Shown piece after piece: positions 51,690 to 61,874 of a stretch of DNA of 64,000 nucleotides. The stretch's first letter is position 1, and each line of letters begins with the position of its first letter. Source of the DNA: CAJOLV01 sp045631885 (GTDB taxonomy: Bacteria; Bacillota_I; Bacilli_A; RFN20; CAG-826); contig JAZQVN010000013.1 in NCBI GenBank assembly GCA_045631885.1, positions 1 to 64,000 on the forward strand, written 5' to 3'. Made by a program: the position numbers and the translations under genes. The notes under the pieces are model-generated. The model worked only from the letters and a program-made list of their open reading frames with translations. It searched no databases and was not told the origin of the DNA.

Positions 51690-51926
51690 TTACTTCACCT
51701 CTACATAATCGCAAGAATGACAAGCGAAAAATTTATTTTTTCTTCCTCTTTTCAAAACGAGAAAATCACCGCATTTCGGGCATCTTTTATTATTCTTTAA
51801 CGCTAGAGCGTTATGAATTTGATAATCGCATTTATCACAGTGATAATAGACACGGTCAAATTCATCTTTTTCTTTTATCAAGATCCCATTATGACATTTT
51901 GGACAAGAAATCTTTTCTTCATTCAT
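51690..51926 (-). CDS. Double zinc-ribbon protein (topoisomerase I-tail-like)
   Basis: 78 residues with two four-cysteine ribbons: CPKCHNG...CDKCDYQ and CPKCGDF...CHSCDYV. The pattern is that of the C-terminal DNA-binding zinc fingers of topoisomerase I, here as a free-standing protein. May bind DNA. Upstream TATAAT lies about 16 nt before the ATG; no ribosome binding site. Confidence 0.7.
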   Translation of the reverse strand: MNEEKISCPKCHNGILIKEKDEFDRVYYHCDKCDYQIHNALALKNNKRCPKCGDFLVLKRGRKNKFFACHSCDYVEVK

Positions 51927-51979
51927 ATCGCTAACATTAAAATTATATCTTTTTTTCTTAAAATAGGATAGGTATTCAA

Positions 51980-53836
51980 TTATTGAATATAATTACCGAC
52001 AAATAAACTATTCTCTTTGAATGATGAAGATATGTCGTAAGTATATCCATCCATAAAGGATGACGATAATAAATCGACACTCTTATTGTTATTACCATCA
52101 GAGAATAAGATACAGTCATAGTCACTCACATTAAGTGAATAAGTGAAATAACCATTTGATTTGCTCATTGCCTGTCCTGGCCAGCTCTTTAATTCTTTTT
52201 CTAAGGATAAATTGCTATTCCAGGCATAAACATAAACATTAGACCAATTAGATTTTACTTTTAAAGTAACTGAATAGTTATTATCAATATTTAGTAATCT
52301 TTTAACATCCACTCTGCCATATCCTAATTGACTACTCGTAGCAATCGAGGAAGTTGTTATTTTATAACAAGAATTATATAAATCAGTTTCAAATTCGCTC
52401 ACTCCTTTAGATGGATATTTTTCAAAATATAACGCAGCTAATCCAGCGACAATTGGAGAGGCAAAAGATGTGCCATTCCATCCTCCATCATATAAAACTT
52501 GTTTGCCGTTCCTTTGGAAGTTACAAATATTAAACATATTTTCCGCTGGGGCGAAAACATCAGCGAATTGATAGGAAGACGATGAATTATATGAACTGCC
52601 TGTCCAGATTTCTCCATTACTGTTATTAGCTAATCCACCACAACCAATCACTCCTTTTGAAGCTCCTGGGAAAGTGTATTCCGTTGGAATACCAGCTTCT
52701 CCACCATTACCAGCGGCGGAGCAAACCGCCACTCCTTTATTTCGACAATAGGCAATAGGTTCATCAAATACTGTTGATAAATCGCTACCATCATTAACTA
52801 AATCACCATCGTAGTTATAATATGAACCAATGGAAATGGTGATAACTTTAGCCCCATTATCTGCCGCGTATTTAAAACCTTTAACGATACTTTGAGGTTT
52901 TCCATCTGTTTTAATTAACATTAAATTCGCCTCGGGAGCGACACCAATAACACCCTTGTTATTGATTGCTGCCGCGGCTACACCCGCGCAAAATGTTCCG
53001 TGAGAATCTGATAAATCATGGACGTAATTGATTCCTACATTTGTAGTGACACTACTTCCGTTATATGTAAAAGATGCGCTCTTTGTAGATATCTTGCTAT
53101 TACCATTTATATCTTTAAAATCTTCATGATAGGCATCAAAAGCTTTATCAATAACTGCGATTGTGACATTTCTTCCGCGATAATCTTTCCACGCACTATA
53201 AATGTCGCCAATATGGTTGAGATAATATTGTCTACCAATATATGGTTCATTAAACACTGTTTGAGCGGTTATAGCTTTATTGATTGTCACTATATAAGTA
53301 GTGTTTTTTGTCACATTACCTTCGGTATATGACACAATTACTGTTCCACCATCTTCAGTTAATAAAGAAGGATCGACAGTGAAATTAGTCACTTGTTTAT
53401 GGCTTTCATCAGTGTAATAAGCGGTAACTATTAATCCGTTATAGTTAAACTCATCAACACTAGCGAAAGTGGTCTGATAATCACCAGAAAGAACGATATA
53501 ACTTAGCTTTGCTAGTTGTTCACTGATAGAAATGCTATATTGCGCTTGAGCGCTTTTACTATTCTCTTTATATGTGACAGTCACTTCTTGAGTGCCAACA
53601 TATGACATATCTGGTTGGCTAACGATATAATCGTCCACTACTTTATTGCTCTTATCTGAATATGAAGCGGTGACAATTAAACCATCGTAATTAAACGCAT
53701 CGCCTTTACTAAATGAAGTTTGATAATTTCCTGATAAAGAAATCGACGTTAAATAAACTGATGGAGTTGAGGAACCACCACTACAACCGGTGATAAAAAA
53801 GAATAAGCAAGTAAAAATAGTTAATATTTTTTTCAT
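51980..53836 (-). CDS. Lipoprotein subtilisin-like protease with starch-binding module
   Basis: 618 residues. Lipobox ITGC (Cys18), then two tandem Big3-like domains (31-105 and 113-185, sharing LSGxYQTxF...FNYxGLIVTAxYxDxSxK). The S8 protease follows, with Asp230 (AVIDKAF, so the usual DTG/DSG is DKA), His279 (DSHGTFCAG), Asn376 (AAGNGG) and Ser457 (GTSFASP). Residues about 521-605 look like a CBM26 starch-binding module (VYVYAWN...WPGQAM...YxYxL...ILFSDGNNNKSVDL). An exported, membrane-anchored protease held at starch or glycan is unusual. Confidence 0.85.
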   Translation of the reverse strand: MKKILTIFTCLFFFITGCSGGSSTPSVYLTSISLSGNYQTSFSKGDAFNYDGLIVTASYSDKSNKVVDDYIVSQPDMSYVGTQEVTVTYKENSKSAQAQYSISISEQLAKLSYIVLSGDYQTTFASVDEFNYNGLIVTAYYTDESHKQVTNFTVDPSLLTEDGGTVIVSYTEGNVTKNTTYIVTINKAITAQTVFNEPYIGRQYYLNHIGDIYSAWKDYRGRNVTIAVIDKAFDAYHEDFKDINGNSKISTKSASFTYNGSSVTTNVGINYVHDLSDSHGTFCAGVAAAAINNKGVIGVAPEANLMLIKTDGKPQSIVKGFKYAADNGAKVITISIGSYYNYDGDLVNDGSDLSTVFDEPIAYCRNKGVAVCSAAGNGGEAGIPTEYTFPGASKGVIGCGGLANNSNGEIWTGSSYNSSSSYQFADVFAPAENMFNICNFQRNGKQVLYDGGWNGTSFASPIVAGLAALYFEKYPSKGVSEFETDLYNSCYKITTSSIATSSQLGYGRVDVKRLLNIDNNYSVTLKVKSNWSNVYVYAWNSNLSLEKELKSWPGQAMSKSNGYFTYSLNVSDYDCILFSDGNNNKSVDLLSSSFMDGYTYDISSSFKENSLFVGNYIQ

Positions 53837-53868
53837 AAAAATGTCCTATTAGATTAATTATAACAAAT

Positions 53869-56800
53869 CTATTTCACGCTTATGTGGTAAATATGCGCGT
53901 CAGCATTAATGCCCACTTCTTTTAAGGCATTAATATAGTCATTTAATTGGCTTTCGTATTCTTTTTCTAAAATAGAAACATCATCTTCTCTATTGGTCTT
54001 ATAGTCGATAATGTGATAGCCATTTTTGTCTTTATAAATTAAGTCGACGATACCGTTAATAACATTATTTCCTTTACGGTATGAGAAAGGCATTTCACAG
54101 AACGCTTCTTCTGCATTTAGTGTGAGTTTTAAAATGTCATTATCGGCGGTTCCGTTCTTTTGGGTGTAACCACCATTAAAGATTGTTTTAGCGACTTCCA
54201 TTAATAAGTTCTTATATTCATAAGAATGGTATTCTTCAATTATCTCATTAATCAAATCTTGATTTTCTAAATTTGATTTCTTACTAGAAACAACACACTC
54301 CATAAATCTATGGACAATCGTACCGATTAAAGTGGAATCGCTATTATCGATATCTTCATTAATGTCATCGTTATTATTGTCAAAAGATGTCACTTTATAA
54401 TCTTTGACCATCCTTGATGGAGATAAGTAATTGATTGATTGTGTATTACACTTATCATTCGCGATAGAGTCATTTAATGGAATAGATACCGATTCGCTTC
54501 CAACTGGTTCAACTTCTGGAACAGGAATAACTTGAGAATCATCGATATTATCAGTGATATCACTCCATGGATCTTCGCAATCAGAGTTTAACTTGGTGTT
54601 TTTCGCGACAATTAAAACTGATTCCGCGCGTGTCGCTCCAACATATTCAATTCTTTCTTTTTCCGCTTGAGAGTATTCATTCCATAAATTGATTTCGTTT
54701 TCATCAATATCATGTCGACTAGTTAAAACATTATTAAATCCTTCTCCTTCTAAAGAAGAGAACATCACACATGGTGTTTCTTTTTGATAATAAACATTTC
54801 TTGTTTCTTCTCTCTTTTTCTTATTTGGGCCTACAAGCAAAACAATCGGAGCTTGTAAACCTTTTACTTTATGTAAATTAGCGAGAATCACTCGGTCTAA
54901 ATCTTTTCTAAATCTTAATGTTCTATTATCATCTGTGTCCGCGTTTAAGAACGAATCGACATATTCTTTAAATTGAGATAGCCCAGCGATTAAACCGCTT
55001 TCTTCTCTTTCTTTAATCTTCTCTAATAAGAAGAATGTGTATTCGAGATATGTTGAATCAATCTTGCTATATAAATCTAACTTCTTGTTATTTAAAACAT
55101 ATAACATTGTGGAGGAGTAAGACATATTTAAAGTTTCTAAATATAAATCATGTAAATCATTTATGATTTGCCCCACTTTTTCATCGGCGAAATTTACTAA
55201 TTCACCTTTCTTGTTATTTAAATTTGAAATATCTAAAGAGAAGCCGTTTTTCTTCATTTGGATGATATCAAAATCATCTAATTTATATAAATCGCTATAT
55301 AAAACATTCAACAAATTAGAAATGTTTGATGGGTCTTTTAATAGATAGACAATATCTCTTAAAGCAATGATAGTTTGTGATTGATTAAACGGGATATCCG
55401 CTTCGATGACCATTGGGATATTGTATTTAGTAAATGCAGCGATGTAATCAGAGACATCAGCTTTACGAGGAACCACTCTGATATCGCCATAACTAATCAT
55501 ATCTTTAATGGTTTTGCCTGTCTTTTTATCCTTTTTAAGGATAATCTTATTTGGATTATTCACCATTTCAGTGATGAATTTCGCTACCGCTTCTGGGTCA
55601 TCTTTGTTTTCGATGTAATATTTATAAACACCTTGATATAAGGTGACTTTTTCTCCGTTATATAAGAACGGTTCTGCTTCTTTGGCTTTCACTTCTTCAT
55701 TAATTGGAATATCTGGATGAGAAATCGCCTCGACGCCATGATCGAGGATATTGTTCATCGATTCATTTAACCATTCTTTAATGATTTCTCTACTTCTAAA
55801 GTTTTTGGTTAAGATTAAAACTCTATCTTTCTCCGCGAATATCGCTTTAGTTTTATTAAACGCGGATACATCTGCATTTCTAAATCTATAAATAGATTGT
55901 TTTGGATCACCAACGATAAATAATGAGCCCTCTCTTGGTTCCATCTTTGTCCAATCACTATCTTTCACCGTTCCAGTGAGATAGAAGAACATCTCTGTTT
56001 GTAATGGGTCGGTATCTTGGCTTTCATCAAGTAAGAAATGAGAATGTCTTTCTAAGATATGGTCCACTAAAATGCGATCAGTTAAGGCGCTTTCTTTAAA
56101 TGCTTTGGTCAAATAATATAAGAAGTCAAAGAAGCCCATCTTTCCTTGTTCTTTTAATTCATCAAATAGGTCTTTTAAAATTGAAGAAGCAAAGTCAAAT
56201 AAGACAGAGAACATGTAGTTATCAATCTTGTTTTTAATGTTATTAAAACATTCTTTCGCTTCACTAGAGAATTCGAGACTTCTCTTTCTACTTCCTTCAG
56301 GAAGAGGTTCCACTAAATGGTATTTAAAATCAACATCTGTATCCAAGACATTTTTTGATATCTTCCCATCGATATCTTTGATTTGTCTTAAGATGAAATT
56401 GATTAAGTTAATGTCTCTATTTGTCCAATGATCTTTATTGATGTGCCAGTAATTATTTATAATCGCTGAAGTCTTTTTATAAAGGTCAGACCTTCCACCA
56501 TTTTGTTTTGGATTAAAAGCCATATCTTTAGAGCATAAACCTTTAACATAAGTTAAGAATTCATCTTTTTCTTTTTTGGAGAAATAGATATCTAAATCAA
56601 CATTAGCCAAATCTTTATCAAAGATAATCTCTAAATGTCTTAAGTTAGACAAAGAATCCATTACCTTAACATAAGCGTCTCTTGGTTTATAAAATAACTC
56701 ATTAACCGCGAGCGCTTTTAAGTGATATGGGTGAGTTCTATCTTTTAAGATTTCTTCGTATTTTTCTTTGATTAGCTTCTTTTGTTCGTCTTTACTAATG

Positions 56801-57225
56801 ACTTCCGCGTCACTCGGTAAATCTAATTGATTTGGTAATTCATGAGCGATCATGTTACCAAAAGAGTCAATCGTTCCTAAAAAGCATAAATCAATGTTTT
56901 CTAAAGCAACACGACATCTATTCATCGTCTCTTCATTCTTTGCTTTAAAGAATTTATCGATATTATGAGAAGCGTTAACACTTCTAATAGATAACATATT
57001 TTGGAATCTAGAGAAGAATTCATTCGCCGCGGCTTTAGTGAATGTAATCGTACAAATCTTATTAACAGGGATACCGCTTTCAATCATCGCGACCATTCTT
57101 AAAACGAGGGAGAAGGTTTTACCACTTCCCGCGGAGGCCTCTACAAAATAGTTCTTGTCGATATTTTCGACGATGTATTTTCTCGAGGTTTCATCATCAA
57201 TGATTAATTTTTTCTCATTCATCAT
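53869..57225 (-). CDS. addA: ATP-dependent helicase/nuclease subunit A (AddA)
   Basis: 1118 residues. Walker A ASAGSGKT near residue 30, TFTKAAANEF, the DEAD-like LLDESQDTDPLQ, QSIYRFRNAD, and the C-terminal RecB-type nuclease GIVDLIYKDKNGYHIIDYKTN. Together with AddB it resects double-strand breaks up to Chi sites for RecA. The ATG at 57225 overlaps the addB stop as ATGA and has GAGGAAG upstream; further in-frame ATGs at 57243 and 57222 are possible. Confidence 0.93.
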   Translation of the reverse strand: MMNEKKLIIDDETSRKYIVENIDKNYFVEASAGSGKTFSLVLRMVAMIESGIPVNKICTITFTKAAANEFFSRFQNMLSIRSVNASHNIDKFFKAKNEETMNRCRVALENIDLCFLGTIDSFGNMIAHELPNQLDLPSDAEVISKDEQKKLIKEKYEEILKDRTHPYHLKALAVNELFYKPRDAYVKVMDSLSNLRHLEIIFDKDLANVDLDIYFSKKEKDEFLTYVKGLCSKDMAFNPKQNGGRSDLYKKTSAIINNYWHINKDHWTNRDINLINFILRQIKDIDGKISKNVLDTDVDFKYHLVEPLPEGSRKRSLEFSSEAKECFNNIKNKIDNYMFSVLFDFASSILKDLFDELKEQGKMGFFDFLYYLTKAFKESALTDRILVDHILERHSHFLLDESQDTDPLQTEMFFYLTGTVKDSDWTKMEPREGSLFIVGDPKQSIYRFRNADVSAFNKTKAIFAEKDRVLILTKNFRSREIIKEWLNESMNNILDHGVEAISHPDIPINEEVKAKEAEPFLYNGEKVTLYQGVYKYYIENKDDPEAVAKFITEMVNNPNKIILKKDKKTGKTIKDMISYGDIRVVPRKADVSDYIAAFTKYNIPMVIEADIPFNQSQTIIALRDIVYLLKDPSNISNLLNVLYSDLYKLDDFDIIQMKKNGFSLDISNLNNKKGELVNFADEKVGQIINDLHDLYLETLNMSYSSTMLYVLNNKKLDLYSKIDSTYLEYTFFLLEKIKEREESGLIAGLSQFKEYVDSFLNADTDDNRTLRFRKDLDRVILANLHKVKGLQAPIVLLVGPNKKKREETRNVYYQKETPCVMFSSLEGEGFNNVLTSRHDIDENEINLWNEYSQAEKERIEYVGATRAESVLIVAKNTKLNSDCEDPWSDITDNIDDSQVIPVPEVEPVGSESVSIPLNDSIANDKCNTQSINYLSPSRMVKDYKVTSFDNNNDDINEDIDNSDSTLIGTIVHRFMECVVSSKKSNLENQDLINEIIEEYHSYEYKNLLMEVAKTIFNGGYTQKNGTADNDILKLTLNAEEAFCEMPFSYRKGNNVINGIVDLIYKDKNGYHIIDYKTNREDDVSILEKEYESQLNDYINALKEVGINADAHIYHISVK

Positions 57226-59822
57226 TTCTTCCTCTTCATACATACATCTTTAAAATAACAATCTTCGCAGTGCTTATGGTTAGGGGTGAACACACCCGTC
57301 TTTAACGATTGATATAACTTCTTTAAGGTCTCATTTAAATTTTGATAATGTTCAGTCATCGTTTTGTCATTATCGCTACTAAAAACAGAACGACCATGTC
57401 TAATATAACGATATTCAAAAGAACTGACACGCATGTCTTTGACATGTTCAATAATATAAGAATATAAAGTGCATTGAATCATCGAAGGGATATCTTCGCT
57501 ATCGTGAGAGATGCTTCTTCCTGTTTTATAATCGATAACTCTCACCGTATCATCCGCTTCTCTAATCACTTTATCAGGGAAGCCGTGTATTTTAATTCCG
57601 GAAGGGTGTTCATAAACGACATCTTCTTCTTTGAAGATGGTCTTTTCATTTCCTTCCATTTCATAAGCTATCTTCATCATATTGATGAATTCTTCTTTTT
57701 CTTTCTCCGCGGCGACCATATTATATGGTTTATGCATTAATAAATATTCATCAAATCTCTGGCCAGCGATTAAAGCAAATTCTTCTTTATTCTTCACCAC
57801 TTCTTTATCTAATGTTTCAAGTAGATAATGGGCCATTGTCCCATATTCATTCGCAGGTATTATTTCATAAATATCAGTTTCTTCGCTTTGTTTGATGTTT
57901 AAAACTTGAGTTAAATAGAATAGATATTCGCATTTCGCGTAGTTAGTAATCGTTGACGCAGAAAAGCCTCTTTTCTTATTTAATAACCAGTTAAGTTTAA
58001 TTGTTCTTTCTTCTGAGCTAGGTTCAACTTCAGTAAATGAGATTTTCTGGTTATCGCTGATGGCTCTACCGATTGACGAAATTGGTAAGATATCTTTATC
58101 AAAGAATTCGATTTCTTGATACTTATCTTTATTGTCAATAAAGGCTTTTTCAAAATCTTCGATAGTTTTATCGTTTCCGTTTTCTAATTTAAAAGCTTCA
58201 AAGACTACGGATGAGGCGTTTTGATCTTTTAAAGATTCAGAGTTGTAATATGAATAAGATAGATGAATTTCGACATTATATTTATTCGCTTCATTTAATA
58301 AAATATTAAATATCTTCTTGTTATTGTCGATTGTTCTATTTGAAGCGTTATTAGCTCCAAAAGGTAAATAATCTCTATCTAATAAATTAGAGTCTTCTTT
58401 ACTTCCGCCTGGGAAGTTATTTGAACTTAAACCAGTGATAAATAAATAAGGTCTAATGACTGATAAAGCGTTATTAATTGAGGTGAAATATAAATTACCT
58501 TCTTTAACGCTTTCTCTTCCCACACGAGAGGCGAATATCATTTTCTTGATATCCACATAACTAACATTATGTTCAAAATGATAATTTAAATACTTATTTA
58601 TCTTTGATAAAGCGTTTTCATCTTTGATGTCTCTAATTAAAGAATAGGTAGAAATGAAATAGATAATTCCCTCACTCAATTCATTAACCAAAGCTTTCAC
58701 AAATGGTAATTCTTTAATTCTTCTTAAAGTGTTCTCTTTATCATATCCCTCAAGAGTGTGTTTATTTAATAAAGCGATATATTCCTCAAGTGTTTTCTCA
58801 TTATATTCTTTTTCAAAAGAGATTCTTAAATCCCCCACTGTGGTGATAATTGAATCTAAAGAGATTGTTTCTGGGAATTCTAAATCATCATTTAAAGCTT
58901 TAAAGTCATCTTCTGGAATCTCCATTTTTAAAGATAATTTAGCTAAATCAAAACATTCATCTTTGATGATTCTAAGTAAATAATCGACATAATAATGGCT
59001 ATCAATCCAATCATTGATAATCGAGAATAACTTACCAGGATTAGTTTCAATGATGATTAAACCAGTTCCAATCGTTAACGGGAATTTTAATAAATCTTTG
59101 TAGTTATTTAATAAATTTGGATAATCAGTTGTTTCCGCAGAAGCGATTAAGCATTGATCAAAAGGAATATTGTTTTGATAGATATAGGCTAAGATATTTT
59201 CAATTTCATTAGTCTGACCAAATGCTTTTGTGTAAGATTTAATTTTCAATTTCTTATCACTAGATAAATCTACTCTATTAACTTCTTTACCCGCGGCTTT
59301 AGTGATTAACGCTAAATCTAAAGGTAGTTGTTCTTCATATATTTCAAAAACAATGTTGTTAAATGATTTTGTGTTTTCTAAAGCAAATCTAATGATTCCA
59401 ATTTCATCGATATAGTCATTCTTATTTAAGAAATCCATCATTAAATCATAGACTTCGATAATTGCTTCATTCTTGTCTACGAAGATATCTTTCGGTAATA
59501 AATTATGGATATTTTCATTTTCATCTTTAACGATGTAATGTCTTAAATCATTAATACTTCTCACTAAGTGAGAGATATCGTTAAATGATGACTTTTTAAA
59601 ATAATCAATCGCTTTGATATCTTCATATAAATAAGCACACAAATCATCTGTGGAAATGAACTTCTTATCTAGAGATAAACCTGATAATTGTAATAGATAT
59701 CTCGCTAAATCGAGTGAACGAAAATAATGAGTGTTAAAAGTCTTTTCGCCTAATAAAGCAAGTGACTTTAATTTCTCATTTTCATTAATCAAATTAGAGA
59801 GAATTATCTTTTGCTGCAACAT
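57222..59822 (-). CDS. addB: ATP-dependent nuclease subunit B (AddB)
   Basis: 866 residues, shorter than the usual ~1150. The N-terminal helicase-like part is degenerate; the C-terminal nuclease is clear (HGFPDKVIREADDTVRVIDYKTGRS). Iron-sulfur cysteines appear as NYAKCEYLFYL and the terminal HCEDCYFKDVCMK, as in AddB. A TATAAT (59829-59834) ends 6 nt before the ATG and there is no ribosome binding site, so the mRNA may be leaderless. Stop is TGA. Confidence 0.88.
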   Translation of the reverse strand: MLQQKIILSNLINENEKLKSLALLGEKTFNTHYFRSLDLARYLLQLSGLSLDKKFISTDDLCAYLYEDIKAIDYFKKSSFNDISHLVRSINDLRHYIVKDENENIHNLLPKDIFVDKNEAIIEVYDLMMDFLNKNDYIDEIGIIRFALENTKSFNNIVFEIYEEQLPLDLALITKAAGKEVNRVDLSSDKKLKIKSYTKAFGQTNEIENILAYIYQNNIPFDQCLIASAETTDYPNLLNNYKDLLKFPLTIGTGLIIIETNPGKLFSIINDWIDSHYYVDYLLRIIKDECFDLAKLSLKMEIPEDDFKALNDDLEFPETISLDSIITTVGDLRISFEKEYNEKTLEEYIALLNKHTLEGYDKENTLRRIKELPFVKALVNELSEGIIYFISTYSLIRDIKDENALSKINKYLNYHFEHNVSYVDIKKMIFASRVGRESVKEGNLYFTSINNALSVIRPYLFITGLSSNNFPGGSKEDSNLLDRDYLPFGANNASNRTIDNNKKIFNILLNEANKYNVEIHLSYSYYNSESLKDQNASSVVFEAFKLENGNDKTIEDFEKAFIDNKDKYQEIEFFDKDILPISSIGRAISDNQKISFTEVEPSSEERTIKLNWLLNKKRGFSASTITNYAKCEYLFYLTQVLNIKQSEETDIYEIIPANEYGTMAHYLLETLDKEVVKNKEEFALIAGQRFDEYLLMHKPYNMVAAEKEKEEFINMMKIAYEMEGNEKTIFKEEDVVYEHPSGIKIHGFPDKVIREADDTVRVIDYKTGRSISHDSEDIPSMIQCTLYSYIIEHVKDMRVSSFEYRYIRHGRSVFSSDNDKTMTEHYQNLNETLKKLYQSLKTGVFTPNHKHCEDCYFKDVCMKRKK

Positions 59823-59835
59823 ACAACAATTATAT

Positions 59836-59865
59836 ATAAAAACCCAACTTTAATCTAGTTGGGTT
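59836..59865 (-). terminator. Terminator of the hydrolase-glycosylase operon
   Basis: Read leftward AACCCAACT-AGATTAA-AGTTGGGTT followed by TTTAT, 13 nt after the stop at 59878; it lies directly upstream of the addB -10. Confidence 0.8.
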
Positions 59866-59877
59866 AACATATTATTT

Positions 59878-60384
59878 TTAAATGAATAGTTCTTTATATT
59901 TGTTGTTTAATTCATCTTGAGATATTCTCGCGTTAGCTGGAGATGTAGAAGGGAGATAAATCACTTTCACATTACCGATTTTATCTAATAGATACTTATC
60001 AAATACTTGTTTAGCTTTGCCCCCATTAACTCCAATAACTTTGATGTTTGGATATTGCTTTACGATACTCTCAATATCAATTGGTTTGATGTTAATAATT
60101 GAGGCATCGCTACTCGCGTGGATATCACATTCATAAATGACATCGTATAAAGCGATATTGTGTCTATTTAAGAATTCTTTTCTATCTTTGATAGAAGTTG
60201 GCTCTTTCTCATTAAAGATACTAGCTAAAGTGAGAAAGAATCTATTCCTTTTATGCGCATAATAAAACTCTTCTTCTCGAGATTTAACACTTGGCAGAGA
60301 TCCAAGAATCATACAATGGGAATTTTCATTTATGAAAATAGGAATGCAGTCATGAGAGACATGATTATAACTTGTAGCTTTCAT
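59878..60384 (-). CDS. DNA-deoxyinosine (hypoxanthine) glycosylase-like, uracil-DNA glycosylase superfamily
   Basis: 168 residues. GSLPSVKSREEEFYYAHKRNRFF and the late LPSTSPAN correspond to the UDG-superfamily motifs in the form seen in the deoxyinosine glycosylase group (GTFPSxxSREvgFYYghPxNRFW and LPSTSPAN). Removes a damaged base from DNA. Overlaps the 3' end of the hydrolase gene by 20 nt, so co-translated; addAB lie next to it, forming a small DNA repair cluster. Confidence 0.82.
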   Translation of the reverse strand: MKATSYNHVSHDCIPIFINENSHCMILGSLPSVKSREEEFYYAHKRNRFFLTLASIFNEKEPTSIKDRKEFLNRHNIALYDVIYECDIHASSDASIINIKPIDIESIVKQYPNIKVIGVNGGKAKQVFDKYLLDKIGNVKVIYLPSTSPANARISQDELNNKYKELFI

Positions 60385-61333
60385 CTATCTTCACTTCTTT
60401 TTCTTCCAAACATTTATCAAAAAATGCGAGAGCAATTTTGATATATCTATCTTCATCTAAGATGTAACTCATCCCATGTGATGCATTATCGAATTCAAAT
60501 AGTTCAATACTAGGATTAGCTTCTTTTAATTGATGGCTCATTTCTAACGGAACAAACTTATCTTCTTTGCCATGGATGATTAAGATTGGACATTTCGCGT
60601 TTTTCACACTTTGAAGCGCGCTATATTTGGCTAAATTGAAATGACCGTAGAGGAAAGCTGCGCTCCATAAAACTGGTTTACAAAGGAACTTTGGAAGTCC
60701 TAATTCATGAGCAACTTTTGCGTTTATCTCCAAAGGAGATGAATAAGGACAATCTGCAAGTATACCCATTAAATTTGGGATACCAACATCCGCGGACATA
60801 AGTACTGTCGCTCCACCCATTGATATACCTTCAAGGAATATCTTTTTATCTTTACCAAATCTATTGATGACATAGTTAGCCCAGCAAAGAACGTCTTCTC
60901 TTTCTTTGATACCAAAAGTAATTGTTCTTCCTTCGGATTTGCCATGCGCTCGATGATCCACGAGTAAAACATTTTGATTGCACATCAAAGCGATTTGTAA
61001 TCCACCAGAGAAATCTCTTAATGCATGTCCATAATAACCGTGACATTGGATATGGACAGGTTGACTTTCATCTTTGATGTAAAGTCTTCCATATAATGTT
61101 AATCCATCTTTTGATTTAATTCTTACTTCTTCGAAAGGGATATCGACCGCTCTTTTAATGAGATTAATCATCTGTTCATTATATGGGTCATATCCTGGTC
61201 CAGTTAATACTTCATAAGTCATATCTTTTTTATCTTTATGATAAAAAGCAATGCGATACGCGACAAAAAGAGTGACTAACCAAGCCAGTAAGAGAAAACC
61301 AAATATTGATAATGTAAGAATTAATGGGAACAT
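60365..61333 (-). CDS. Membrane-anchored alpha/beta hydrolase
   Basis: 322 residues. An N-terminal hydrophobic helix (3-28) anchors it, then an alpha/beta hydrolase domain with CHGYYGHALRDF, LLVDHRAHGKSEG, nucleophile elbow GISMGG, and the acid/His in HGKEDKFVP and ASHGMSY. Esterase, lipase or peptidase of unknown substrate, related to YqkD-like proteins. A TATAAA lies about 9 nt before the ATG and there is no ribosome binding site. Confidence 0.8.
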   Translation of the reverse strand: MFPLILTLSIFGFLLLAWLVTLFVAYRIAFYHKDKKDMTYEVLTGPGYDPYNEQMINLIKRAVDIPFEEVRIKSKDGLTLYGRLYIKDESQPVHIQCHGYYGHALRDFSGGLQIALMCNQNVLLVDHRAHGKSEGRTITFGIKEREDVLCWANYVINRFGKDKKIFLEGISMGGATVLMSADVGIPNLMGILADCPYSSPLEINAKVAHELGLPKFLCKPVLWSAAFLYGHFNLAKYSALQSVKNAKCPILIIHGKEDKFVPLEMSHQLKEANPSIELFEFDNASHGMSYILDEDRYIKIALAFFDKCLEEKEVKIDESYKL

Positions 61334-61363
61334 ATTAATACTTTATATGAAAAAGATGAGGAT

Positions 61364-61873
61364 TTATATCTTCATCTTGTTTTTATTGATATATGTGGTG
61401 AATCTGATATCGATATCGCCGTCTTTAATTATTGGCCCTTCTTCCACCATTTCAAAGTCATCATTTTCATCTAAGTTAGGGAAGAAGACTTCCGCTCCAC
61501 CATCTTTTAAGACTTTTGTTAATAAGACTTTATCAACATATGGGAGAGTTTGACGATAAATAGAAGCGCCACCGATGATGTAAACATCATCATTTTGAGA
61601 ATGTTCTTTAATCACCTTTAAGAAATCATCAAATGTATGAACATTGATCACTCCTTCATAATTATGAGTAACATCCTGGCTTAAAACGATATTAGTTCTA
61701 TTCTTTAAAGGTTGACTGCCTGGGAAAGATAACAAAGTATTTTCACCCATACAAACTGCATGACCTTTGGTCGTTTCTCTAAAGAATTTCATATCTAAAG
61801 GTAAATGGAAAAGTAAACCGTTTCTTTTTCCAATACCCCATTTTTCATCACAGTTTAAAATTGAAATAATCAT
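61364..61873 (-). CDS. folA: Dihydrofolate reductase
   Basis: 169 residues. MIISILNCDEKWGIGKRNGLLFHLPLDMKFFRETT carries the folate-binding acid and WGIG/LP loop motifs; VYIIGGASIYRQ is the NADPH motif. Regenerates tetrahydrofolate after ThyA. ATG lies 1 nt after the thyA stop. Confidence 0.94.
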   Translation of the reverse strand: MIISILNCDEKWGIGKRNGLLFHLPLDMKFFRETTKGHAVCMGENTLLSFPGSQPLKNRTNIVLSQDVTHNYEGVINVHTFDDFLKVIKEHSQNDDVYIIGGASIYRQTLPYVDKVLLTKVLKDGGAEVFFPNLDENDDFEMVEEGPIIKDGDIDIRFTTYINKNKMKI

Positions 61874-61874
61874 A

